Assembly: GCF_963678635.1 (NCBI RefSeq)
Contig: NC_087063.1
Location: 64,587,290-64,651,289 of the forward strand
DNA: 64,000 nucleotides
Reading direction: 5' to 3'
Origin: Symsagittifera roscoffensis
Lineage: Eukaryota > Xenacoelomorpha > Acoela > Convolutidae
Positions 53,904 through 63,290 of this stretch are shown here, piece after piece. The stretch's first letter is position 1. Each line of letters begins with the position of its first letter. The translations under genes and the position numbers were made by a program. The notes beneath the pieces are model-generated. The model searched no databases. It was not told the DNA's origin and saw only the letters and a program-made list of their open reading frames with translations.

Positions 53904-54286
53904 AACGTAATTCCACTCAAGTGACCAATCAAACTACTGTTGCATTTCCATGGTAAAACATAGCAGTATGTGGGACCAGTGTTATAAACTTCGCGGACAA
54001 AACCGGCGGCATCGTGTAAAATAGCATGCATTCGTAAAATTTTCGAATCATTTAAATAATTATCCAAAGAAGAATTGTCTATACCGATCAGACCCCCATA
54101 GGGTCTCAACTTGATAGCAACATCGTAATTTTTATCATTAGTAGTTGAGAAGAAGAACAGTGAACATGCAGCTAAGAAATAATTTCGATGGTTGGTGTTT
54201 TCCGGATAGGTTTTTTTCAAAGTAATAAAAATTTCACGAATAATTTCCAAGTCTTTTGAAGTAACTCTACGTTTTTCCAATTTCAT
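53849..54286 (-). CDS. Polinton hypothetical, 145 aa
   Basis: ATG at 54286, intact. The core has ILRMHAILHDAAGFVREVY followed by GPTYCYVLPWK and GHLSG. The regular H/D/C/H placement suggests a small enzyme or metal-binding fold, but I cannot name it. The end overlaps the exonuclease-like gene by about 55 nt. Confidence 0.5.
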   Translation of the reverse strand: MKLEKRRVTSKDLEIIREIFITLKKTYPENTNHRNYFLAACSLFFFSTTNDKNYDVAIKLRPYGGLIGIDNSSLDNYLNDSKILRMHAILHDAAGFVREVYNTGPTYCYVLPWKCNSSLIGHLSGITFCLYIKLKQPKLYHLLEC

Positions 54287-54415
54287 TTTTTATTTTTTCC
54301 AGCACTTCTCCGACCTGCTGAATTTCAAGCCAGTGGAAATGAAAGTAACCTTTTAGATACCACTAACTCACTCCTATTTCTAACTAATGATTTCAACCTA
54401 TTTTCATGTGTTTAG

Positions 54416-54766
54416 ATGGATATTCCCCTTGGTGGTCTCCACGAGTCACCCATTGATTTGCCTTATGTGGGACCTGGAACTCACGAAGGCAAAAATATCT
54501 TTGGTGTGACCGTAGAGTTTACCCCGGCCACCACTGCAGCGAATTTTAAGCTGCATTACATTGAGGTTGCATTTGAGAAAAAGGTGGGCATATTTGAATA
54601 TGTGTGTGTTGATGTGGGGAGCATGGAAAATTTCTGGCTGTGCGAGTCTCTGGGTGCGGGATTCGAGAGTACTGAGTGGCGCTTCAAATTTCAAATGGAG
54701 CGCCTAGTCAGTATTCTTCAAGTCCCTTGGTCGGATCCCGAAGACGACATGCGGATGTGGCCGTAA
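54416..54766 (+). CDS. Polinton right-end ORF, 116 aa, unknown
   Basis: ATG at 54416, divergent from the rest of the right half. The product has ordinary composition (TATTAANFKLHYIEVAFEK; ending with W and P). A CATGTGTTTAG| acceptor-like site lies directly before the ATG, so it could be the last exon of a spliced gene. No family recognised. Confidence 0.4.
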   Translation: MDIPLGGLHESPIDLPYVGPGTHEGKNIFGVTVEFTPATTAANFKLHYIEVAFEKKVGIFEYVCVDVGSMENFWLCESLGAGFESTEWRFKFQMERLVSILQVPWSDPEDDMRMWP

Positions 54767-54945
54767 ACCCTTCCTCTGCTCTCCTATCCGTACTCCTGTC
54801 AACATTCCGTTTTTATTTTATTTTTTTTCTTATTTTTCATATATTACTTTATCTATTATTTATCAAGTCCTCCTTACCTTCTTACCCTCTTATTATTTGT
54901 CACGTCCTTTGTCCTTCTCAAGCAGGTTTTTTAATGAGGTCTCAA

Positions 54946-55188
54946 ACTTATTTAGTTGAACAGTGGGAAAATTTGGAAGAGATTAAATTTAACCACCGCG
55001 CGAAAATAAACACCAAAGTATTTTGTCTGTCGGGTGTCCTAAGAGAGGGGTCTTTTTATTTCGGGCAGGGTACTTTGGGGTCTCTAAAAAAGATGGGTCC
55101 TTTTGGACCCTACTTTTGGTAGGACCCCAAAGACCCCTACCGTCGAAAAGACCCCCCCTAAGGACACACGGCGGATTACAATACTACT
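54946..55188 (-). repeat. Polinton right TIR
   Basis: Inverse copy of 36994-37236, followed by the target duplicate CATAAG at 55189-55194. Confidence 0.95.
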
Positions 55189-55194
55189 CATAAG

Positions 55195-55325
55195 AGTGAT
55201 CACGCACAGCATGGTATTTTGAGCAGGTTAGCAATATGACCTTGGTTAGTGAAATTAACATCAATCTGCAGTAAGACTGCAAAAGGACAAGTAAGTAACG
55301 AGGTACCGAAGGTCGCCTCACGACA
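55195..55325 (-). repeat. 5' LTR of the decayed Ty3-like element, second part
   Basis: Matches the right third of 30255-30554 (for example GGTTAGCAATATGACC and AGTAACGAGGTACCGAAGG). Ends ...CGACA before TTAGT. Confidence 0.85.
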
Positions 55326-55330
55326 TTAGT

Positions 55331-55722
55331 ATTTAGAATTTATTGCAAAAGAAATAAACACCGGCCGCGACTAAGTTTTTTCAATTGCTCGATCGCGGGG
55401 TTCATTCTTCGGTAGTGATTAATTTTTTTTCGGTGGCGCCGGTTGGTAATAATTTTTCTTTGGTCGCGCCAGTCGGGGTACATCTTCTCGGCTTACTACA
55501 CTCTTGAAATACCGAAACTCGGTCGCTATGGTTTTATCATAAAACGACTGGAGCTGTGACATTCTGGGTTTCTCCCTGATACAAGCGGTCTTGAGATTTG
55601 TTTAGTAGGTGCTTGCTACAAATGGTTTGTTTTGACCATGTTTGCAAACTATCCTGGAGCTTACCTTAAAAATCAGATAAATCAAAAGAAACATGTATTC
55701 TTTAACTATTTTTTGCTTTTAG
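55331..55722 (+). other. remainder of the 27.5-kb host intron
   Basis: Non-coding. A short imperfect repeat occurs near 55424-55480 (TTCGGTGGCGCCGGT / TTTGGTCGCGCCAGT). It ends at the acceptor TTTTTTGCTTTTAG| (55722). Confidence 0.6.
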
Positions 55723-57248
55723 CTTGTGTTAATTCTCTGGGGCCGAACACCGGAATTGACACGACACATCCATCAAAAACTCCAGCGTGCCCTAAAAAGT
55801 CTTGATTATGATTTGTTCGTCAAAGTTGAATGTGTCAGTGATAAAAATCAGGAGGAACTAACCACATTGCTTGAAAGTTTTGAAGCTTCATGCAGTTACG
55901 CTTTTTTCCCATGTATGCCTGTGATAAACAGCTGCAACAAGGAAGTTGCCACGTACAAACTCCGCACTGAAGAGTTTCGTAGCTGTGGGGGCGAAGAATT
56001 TTCGCTTCAAAACAGCGAACAAATGTTTAAACTTTTTGATATCTTTTTCAAAGATCGAGAGAAGAAGCTCTGCTTTGTGCCCGATATTAATCCAACTTGG
56101 AACACTGTTCTTTACAAGAATGTCGAAGACGGTCAACTGAATGGTACTTCGGACACTCTTGATTCCTATCAAGAAGCAGTTGCAATTTTCATGCGCGAGT
56201 ATCTTTCAAAACAAGAATCATCAAAGGGACTCATGCTGAAAAAATACAGCTGCAAACATTTTACCACACTGCTTGATGAAGATTCGGTTCAGCCGGGTGA
56301 CTTTGAAACAGATTTGCTCTATATTGGCAATGACAATATTATTGCCATCGAAATAGAACTCTCAGATACGAGTGAGCAATCCACAAATTGGTACTACCCG
56401 ATAGTCAGCAACAAAATTATCGAAGTTCTTCAGAACACAATTCCCCATTTTCAGATCATTCTTTATTACTTGACTACCATTTTAGACAAGGAAGAAAATT
56501 ATAGAGCGATTGATTTTGTTACAAAAATTTTCCAGGTGGTGGTTGTTTTTCCAAATATAACAGTCGAGCAGTTCCAAATGGCACTCGATCACTTGAAGAA
56601 GCAAGAACTACTCCAAGATCAAACCAAAATTTTCAAATTATTGAGCTACATTGATACAATTTTCTTGTCACAGAATCTATTTTTTGCGCTTCGACCGGAG
56701 CCAGACTTTGATTTTCTGCTCAGAATTGACAAAAACTTGACCTGTATAAACTCAGAACACAAACTTTGTGATTTTTTCAGCTCACAATCAGACTTTCAGA
56801 CTCAACTATTTCGTGACGTATCAGCTTTGATTGCCTTGTCTAGTCTTAATGCCATTCATTTTTCTTCTGATAAGACTTGCAGTCGTGGTCGTGATACCGA
56901 CAGAGAATTCAATAGGACGATCAGCCACTGGAATACAAAACAGGACAACTGTTTTGTTTTGAGTCCAGAGCAACACCGTATCCTAGCAAATGATAAACTC
57001 ACTCATTTGTTAGTTTGCGGGGAGCCAGGGACGGGAAAAACTTCACTTCTGCTGACTAAATGTCAATTTTTAGCCGAAAAAAACGACGCGGTGAAAGTAA
57101 TTTATTATCTTGTGCAAAACATGAAAACATATTTCGTGGAGTTCCTGAACACGATGATTGAGAATCATTCAAGTGAGTCATTGAGACGAAAGATGACATT
57201 ACTTTCTGTTCATGGCGACTACCACACTTTCATTTCACAACATCTCTC
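55723..57248 (+). CDS. host gene, exon B: nuclease-like domain and Walker A
   Basis: Acceptor at 55722, donor TCTC|GTGAGT at 57249. It is 1526 nt, starts at phase 0 and ends with 2 nt. The first part contains a segment FETDLLYIGNDNIIAIEIEL that resembles the D...E-x-K-type core of restriction-like nucleases, with E in place of K. Near the end is LVCGEPGTGKTSLLLTKC (57007-57060), a clear Walker A, preceded by LSPEQHRIL, as in SF1 helicases where a Q-motif-like element precedes motif I. Probable DNA- or RNA-handling ATPase; the exact family is not known to me. Confidence 0.85.
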
Positions 57249-58245
57249 GTGAGTTTCCCCATTTTTCTTTCTTATGAAAAAAAAACGCTCGATGCGAAGC
57301 TCTGGAGTTTTTTAGACGCAGCGGTTAAAATTGCATATAGTTCATTTTCATAACTTTGTAATGCAAAGAAACTTTAAATAAACAGTTCTTCGAAAACCGT
57401 CTCAAAAGTTCTTTACAAACGGTATATTAGTTCAATTATAAGCATACCTGATGCATCAATGTTCATAGCTTTAAATAAAGTTATAATTTGCGGTACTGGA
57501 TGATCGCTGATTATGAAAAATTTAATCATCGATACTTTGGCGTTAAATCAAAAAAACTGCGTCTTCGAAAAAAATCGTTGTATTCTTCATATGTTGATTG
57601 ATAGAGACTATAGCGTAAAGATAACTAATAATTATTTGTCACTGAAAGATACTGGGCTCGGAATGGGGTAAAAAAAATTGTCTCTAACCAATTTTTTAAT
57701 TAAGAAAGAACTCTGTTCTATCTATTTTCGGTCCCCTCACTGCAGTGCTTTTTCATCTGTTTTTTTTGTCCAGATTTAAAGAGAGACTATAATGCAGAGT
57801 GTAACGCAGTGCTGAGCTTTTACTGAAGCATTGCCAAAGTAGTACTGAGTTGCACTGCAAAACTAATCTGGAAATTCTGAGATCTCAAAAAAAAACATTT
57901 TGATGTTAATATCACAAAATTTTCAAAAAAAGACCAAAACTACAGTGTCAATTACTGACAAATTTTATCAAATTGAGGATTTTACATAATCTTATAAAGT
58001 TTAAGAAGGGTATAATCTCCAAAACAGAGTAAAAGAACTTAAATTTTCGTTGATAGACAAAAAACGTCATTTTAAAATAAAAATGAAACATCCAGTTTCT
58101 ATTTAACAACAATTTTTAAAGGTTTTGCGCAATTGTTTTGGAGATTATATTGTGTTAAATTTTGTTAGGCTGAGTAAGAGACTCATTTTGATTTTATTTT
58201 GTCAGTTATATCGATTCTATAATTTTCTAAGCAAGTTTTGTCCAT
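57249..58245 (+). other. host intron, left part
   Basis: AT-rich, no gene or repeat identified up to the MULE target site (58246-58253). Confidence 0.6.
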
Positions 58246-58644
58246 GATTTTTCGGTATCAGGACAAAAGATACCATACCAAAAGCTCCCATGACGAAAGA
58301 TACCATACCAAAAGATCCCTTGTATAAAAAAATTGCCCATACCATAAAATCCCATGCCAATTAAAAAGATCCCATGAATTATGATCAAAAATCATGATCA
58401 AAGTGTAAGCAGAAATAAATCTAGAGTAATGATACCTATTGAAAAACAATGCAAATTTAAGATAACTAAATTTAAACTGGACTTATTTTTGGGATTAACA
58501 TAGTGCCAACATGTGTTTAATTTAGTGTTGAATGGCATTGAATTAGAACAACTAAATTGAAAATGTATACACTCTGCATTCATTATCTCCCTCTTTAACT
58601 CATTGATAAGTCAAAACTGAGTTCTTTTACTTGGGGAACCTCAC

Positions 58645-59655
58645 AAAAAGGCCAAACTCTGATTATTCTTGATAGCCATGAACTTCAAAAGAAACGCGAT
58701 ACGAAGATAACGACACACTGGCGCTGCAGCAAATGAAGATCGTATAAATGCCCGAAAACTTTAATCACTTCTGGGAGCGATATATCCTCACAGAGCAACG
58801 AGCACAGTCGTGAGCTCAACGCAGGACGCTCAAAAGCTCGGCAAGTAGTTCAACAAATGAAGGAGACAGTTAGGAATCAATTAAATCCAGTAAACAGCCA
58901 GATAATTGCAGCTAGTTTGCAATTGGTGCAGGACGAAAAAACAACCCAACTGTCTTTGCCCTCCCGGTTGGCGCTAACGCGAACTTTAAACAGAAGTAAA
59001 CAAACAGCATCCCTGCCCACTATTGCCACAGATGACCGTCATTTCGAAATACCCGATCGCTTTAAGCAATTTTGTCTTTTTGATAGCGGAAAACAAGATA
59101 CGCAACGCATATTAATTTTTGGCGACATTGAGAACCTCAATGCACTTAAATTGTACAACAAAACCTGGCTTGTAGACGGTTCTTTCAAAATTTGCCCCAG
59201 TCCGTTTTACCAGCTGTACACTGTACACATCCAAATTGGCGGGTTATATCCACCTTGCTCCTACGCTCTGCTTAGCAATAAGCGCTTATCAACCTATAAC
59301 AAATTCCTTACCGCACTCAAATCGCTTATCGGTGACGTCTCTTTGGAACCATTATCAAAAAGCTGTGTGTGGTCTAGCCCGAACCACAAATGCAGTTGAA
59401 GGGTGGCATCTAGGTGTAACCGTTTTGTTTCAAGGCAGCCATCCGTCCCATACGTTTTTTGAAAAAATTCAATTGGATTCCTACAATCAAAAGTTCAACA
59501 TTTTGAAGGCATCCAGCGGCACTATCAATTTATCCCGGAAGAAGTACCGTGATCTGAATGAAAAAGTTCAACAGATAACAAGTTCATACACAGACTCTAA
59601 CTTATTGTCTTATATCAGTTCACTTACCCATTTAACCTATTACATTTTTTTTTAG
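58645..59655 (+). pseudogene. FLYWCH zinc finger and MULE transposase relic
   Basis: From 58645 a frame reads LIILDSHELQKKR...THWRCSK, one stop, then YKCPKTLITSG, a FLYWCH finger. It continues to LYNKTWLVDGSFKICPSPF and YQLYTVHI, the N-terminal part of the MULE transposase core with its first catalytic D. About 80 residues of the core are deleted near 59345, and the frame shifts to ARTTNAVEGWH, the C-terminal conserved block. Not functional. Confidence 0.8.
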
Positions 59656-59746
59656 TTTTTGCGCAACTTTTCCTAAATTTAAATTTGTTTGATCAACTTT
59701 TTTTAAACGTCTCCTTGCACCCTCCCGGAGAACGCCGAAACGCAAT

Positions 59747-59866
59747 ATGGATAAATCATTACGATCTCAGAGACGAATTGACAGTGACTGGGACGAAGCC
59801 ACATTCGAAAATGCTGTCTCTAGCAATTTGATCCCAGAGCAATTGCTCTTATTTACGGGACGCTAA
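59747..59866 (+). CDS. 39-codon ORF carrying a host-exon fragment inside the MULE
   Basis: ATG at 59747, TAA at 59864. Its residues QRRIDSDWDEAT are encoded by 38 nt identical to the host exon at 61783-61820, in the same reading frame. The rest of the ORF does not match the exon. It could be a captured exon scrap or the end of a paralogous gene picked up by the element. Whether it is translated is unknown. Confidence 0.35.
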   Translation: MDKSLRSQRRIDSDWDEATFENAVSSNLIPEQLLLFTGR

Positions 59867-60407
59867 GTTGGGGGTAGGGGCCTCACGGCCCTTTGAGTTT
59901 TGCGCCTTGCAAAAAAAAAGTTGATCAAAATTGAGAATTGATATTTTTATCAAATAGAATGGCAAGTGATTCGTAATGAAAATGATTTCAAAGCTTTAGA
60001 TTTTTGCAAAAACTCAATTTCAATTTTGTACCGACTTGAGTTGTCTGGAAAATCAGGCCATTTTTGGCAAAATTGGTTTTGATTAATTGGAAATCCTTTT
60101 CAAATTCAATTATAGTCTAAGCTGTTTTGAAGTTTGAGTTTCTTTTTAAAGGCCAATGTTCGAAAATTGTGCAGCAAAAATTTTGCCGTTTCTTTGATTT
60201 TAACCGACGCTTTGTTTTTGCTTTGATCGATTAACCGCTTTATTTTCAATTCTCAGGTTCTTTGTTATTTTATTATGGTATCTTAGGTCGTGGGCGATTT
60301 TAGAACGAGGTATCTTTTGGAATGGTATCTTATTGGCTGGGATCTTCTCGTTTGGGATCTTTACATGACAAAAGCTAAGGGATCTTTTGTCATGTAACCC
60401 ATTTTTC

Positions 60408-60980
60408 ACCTAAACTCAACTAAACTCGGGGAAGACGCGTTTTAAATCCAAGTTTTATGCGTTTTATACGGATAATTTAGATCAACACTGTATCAGAACT
60501 GCTATATGTCTAAAAGTTTGCGGTGTCCTTTCTTGATTGCGAGCAGAACTGCTCAGAAGTGGATCAAGTTTGTCCAGGTCTGGACCAGATCTGAGAAAGT
60601 TTGAAAAAGATCTTAGGAGTTTCAACCTAATATTTAGAATAATAAGAATAAGAAAGTGAAAACACACCTTCATAACAAAATAAATCATTACGACACACTA
60701 TTATATGAAGGTTGAAAGTAATAGAATATACAACATGAAATGCAATAAAATTCAGGTATTCTATAATCTTAAAACCTGAAAATTGGTAAATTGGATGACC
60801 AAAGTGATTCAAACTCTCTGAAATTAAAGAAAAATTGAATCCTCTAGGGAAAATTGAAACCTCCTAAAAAATAATCTAATCTATATATAGTTGATATTTA
60901 TATCTGTTATCGAGCTGGGCTATTTTTCTTTTTCCCCGCCTACGATTTTCTATACGTAATTTTTCTCTTCCTATTTTTAG
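60408..60980 (+). other. host intron, right part
   Basis: Non-coding, ending at the acceptor CTTCCTATTTTTAG| (60980). Confidence 0.65.
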
Positions 60981-61933
60981 GAAAAAACTGAGGAAAAAAG
61001 ATGTTGCAATTTTTATCGACGAAGTTTATTCGAAAGAGGAGATGATATCAGTTTCACAATGTCAAAAGTTTTCCAACTTGATCTGGGCTTCAACAACTGA
61101 AGCTGGCCAATCAATTAGTCGGGCTCAAGTCTCCTCTCACCTGTCGAGTTTTAAACAAGAAACATTGCATGTCTTGCTGCGAAACTCACAACATATCAGT
61201 TCTATTTCACATCGGTTTATCGAGTCCAAAATTCCTATTTTCTCTGATAACAAAGCGGTGGCTGCTGGATGTTTTCAGTCCTTCCAACCAGAACTCATTA
61301 TGGAATATTTACAATTGGACCGGTTGAACGAATTTGATTCTAATACCATTGCTGACTTTCTCAAGCGGAACAAAAATTCGAGTTATCTCGTTGTTTTATT
61401 CACGAACAAAGAACTCAACGAAAAAAGAAATAGGCAGGGGAGTTTTCAAAAATTAGATGTCGATAGAACTAAAATCGAAATAGTCGATGATGTGAACTCG
61501 GGTTTGCAACAACTTCCGTTCACAGGTGTCGAGTTTAAGTCTGTTTTAATAATTGTCGAAGATTTAAACTCTGTTGCAGCTGTAAATCTAGCAGTCACAA
61601 GAGCTCAGTCTGAAGTCGTTATAATAGCGACGGAATCATTGAAGACAAACGAAGAATGGCTTCATTATGTCGAACCTGAGATTGCGATAAAGTCTAGTTA
61701 TGCGAAGTTTCTAAGAGGCATCTTAATTGAACCTAACTGGCTGAGTCCAGAAGTTCGAAGCGACGCAGATTACAACTGGCTGCAGAGACGAATTGACAGT
61801 GACTGGGACGAAGCCACATTAAGCGACGTGCAAGAACTTCATTCTTTGGAAACGATTCTTTCGATTGCGGTGGCAACAGATCGGAAACTGTTACAGAATA
61901 TATCGCCAGGTGGTATTCGACGTTTAACAATTG
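60981..61933 (+). CDS. host gene, exon C: Walker B and helicase C-terminal motifs
   Basis: Acceptor at 60980; one base completes the codon split by the previous donor. The donor is ATTG|GTGAGT at 61934. 953 nt. VAIFIDEVYSKEE is a Walker B (motif II, D-E). After about 200 residues comes VAAVNLAVTRAQSEVVIIAT, closely resembling motif VI and the following strand of UvrD/Pif1-like SF1 helicases. The unspliced frame would stop at 61989. Together with exon B this gives one helicase-like core with motif I and motif II separated by the MULE-bearing intron. Confidence 0.85.
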
Positions 61934-62150
61934 GTGAGTTAGGGCGTCAGCCTCAAGATTACAAACCTAGGATAAATAAACCAAACTGAATTAATCTTGA
62001 GATAAAATTTTAAAATACTATTAATGAAACTGTTAACAAGCTGTGCGAGGAGTTTCTCGAGGAGGGATGCGCATTTTTTGAGCTCAAATCACTATAAAGA
62101 CCTTACTTTGTCCAAATTTTCAACGCCGCAGGCAAATTTTTGAAAAAAGG

Positions 62151-62220
62151 ACAAAAAAGGACAAAAAAGGACAAAAAAGGACAAAAAAGGACAAAAAAGG
62201 ACAAAAAAGGACAAAAAAGG
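62151..62220. repeat. 10-bp tandem repeat
   Basis: Seven exact copies of ACAAAAAAGG, with a partial copy before them. Confidence 0.97.
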
Positions 62221-62224
62221 AAAA

Positions 62225-62335
62225 ATTCGACCAAAAAATCACGTTTTTTTTGGCGCGCGCTCCCCCCTCAAAATTTGTATAGATTGGCGCCGAAGTACTC
62301 AAATAGTATCTCAAAATAGTACAAAGGGGGACTCA
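62225..62335 (+). mobile_element. fragment of the hAT MITE family
   Basis: Matches the interior of the split MITE (8377/27610): GGCGCGCGCTCCCCCCT, ATTGGCGCC and CTCAAAATAGTACAAAG occur in the same order. Lacks both termini. Confidence 0.7.
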
Positions 62336-62352
62336 AAATAGCCAAAATTGTG

Positions 62353-62558
62353 TCAGGATCATTCATTTTTCAGATCTGAAATAACCAAGAAAAACTAAAT
62401 TTCAGATCTGAAATGAGATCTGAAATAGATTTTTTCAGATCTGAAATAACCAAGAAAAACAAAGTTTCAGATCTGAAAGAATCTTTTTCAGATCTCATTT
62501 CAGCTCTGAAATTTAGTTTTTCTTTGTTATTTCAGATCTGAAAAATGAATAATTCTGA
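62353..62558. repeat. long imperfect palindrome with repeated CAGATCTG
   Basis: The arm 62361-62430 (ATTCATTTTTCAGATCTG...) is repeated in inverse at 62480-62550 with few mismatches; weaker pairing continues outward to 62353 and 62558. CAGATCTGAAA recurs at least six times. A fold-back element or MITE is likely. It lies just before the assembly gap, as expected for a sequence that is hard to assemble. Confidence 0.85.
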
Positions 62559-62572
62559 GAAAAACTAGTTGA

Positions 62573-63110
62573 TTGAGCACGTTTAAAACATACTTAAGCT
62601 ATCCTATCNNNNNNNNNNNNNNNNNNNNNNNNNNNNNNNNNNNNNNNNNNNNNNNNNNNNNNNNNNNNNNNNNNNNNNNNNNNNNNNNNNNNNNNNNNNN
62701 NNNNNNNNNNNNNNNNNNNNNNNNNNNNNNNNNNNNNNNNNNNNNNNNNNNNNNNNNNNNNNNNNNNNNNNNNNNNNNNNNNNNNNNNNNNNNNNNNNNN
62801 NNNNNNNNAACTAATAAGTTTAACACGGTTAAAGAACGAAACAAACCAAAAATCGAATTATTTATTAACCACTAGGGTTGAGCACGGTTGAAGCATACCA
62901 AGAGGTTAATCGAAGCATATGTAAATCTGTGAACTGAGCAAGGTCGAATACCTGCAGCTTTAATGAAATATATAAAAAACAGGAAGTTGATCACGGTCAA
63001 AATACACCAAGAAGAGCTGTAATGATCTTACTTAAACCAGTAGTTTCAAGCATAACAGAATCAGACCAGTATTTCATGTCATAATTGAGTTCGATCGAGG
63101 AAAGTCGAGC
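62573..63110. repeat. degenerate repeats flanking the gap
   Basis: Related segments of the type TTGAGCACGGTTGAAGCATA recur near 62573, 62822, 62879, 62935 and 62988, spaced about 55 bp right of the gap. Probably an old minisatellite whose middle is missing in the assembly. Confidence 0.45.
62609..62808. other. assembly gap, 200 N
   Basis: Exactly 200 unknown bases; this round number is usually a placeholder, so the true length is unknown. Confidence 1.
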
Positions 63111-63290
63111 AAATTTTTTGGTAGAGAAAGTCAAACAGACCTGAAATTTGTCCAAACGGTCGAAACATAAAGGGACACTTCAAAGCAGTTAATCAAGTGA
63201 TACCAATGAACTAACTAAGGTATAATATCATAAACGAACTTTTGCAATCTCAAATTGTCCCATTTGCGAGCATTAAAAAACTTGTTTCAG

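Larger units (their letters stand above)
36994..55188. mobile_element. Polinton/Maverick, 18.2 kb
   Basis: Terminal inverted repeats of 243 bp start AGTAGTATTG (36994) and end CAATACTACT (55188), with the 6-bp target duplication CATAAG on both sides (36988-36993, 55189-55194). The 5'-AG/CT-3' ends and 6-bp duplication are classic for Polintons. The content is protein-primed PolB, rve integrase, adenain-like protease, double jelly-roll major capsid, minor capsid/penton, basic core protein and packaging ATPase, plus about eight small ORFs. The group is related to adintoviruses and adenoviruses. Several genes carry one-base breaks, so this copy looks inactive as assembled. Confidence 0.97.
30255..55325 (-). 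mobile_element. decayed Ty3-like LTR retrotransposon, interrupted by a Polinton
   Basis: On the - strand. The 3' LTR is 30255-30554 (300 bp). The 5' LTR is 36808-36993 plus 55195-55325, opened by the Polinton. The 5-bp target duplication TTAGT is at 30250-30254 and 55326-55330. Without the Polinton the element is about 6.9 kb. It encodes gag (35160-36686), protease-RT-RNase H and integrase in several broken frames. The primer-binding site is immediately inside the 5' LTR. The two LTRs differ at many sites, so it is much older than the giant element upstream. Confidence 0.9.
58254..60399 (+). mobile_element. MULE-type DNA transposon, decayed, 2.1 kb
   Basis: The ends carry repeated motifs in inverse orientation (CAAAAGATACCATACCAAAAG on the left; CTTTTGTCATG-type on the right), forming long imperfect subterminal inverted repeats. 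The target duplicate is GATTTTTC (58246-58253) / CATTTTTC (60400-60407), 7 of 8. Inside is a FLYWCH plus MULE transposase relic. It also holds a short segment identical to a host exon (59768-59805). Confidence 0.75.
61934..63290 (+). other. host intron with several repeats and an assembly gap
   Basis: Contains a 10-bp tandem repeat (62151-62220), a MITE fragment (62225-62335), a palindrome (62353-62558), a gap (62609-62808) and degenerate repeats on both sides of the gap. Ends at CTTGTTTCAG| (63290). Confidence 0.75.
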
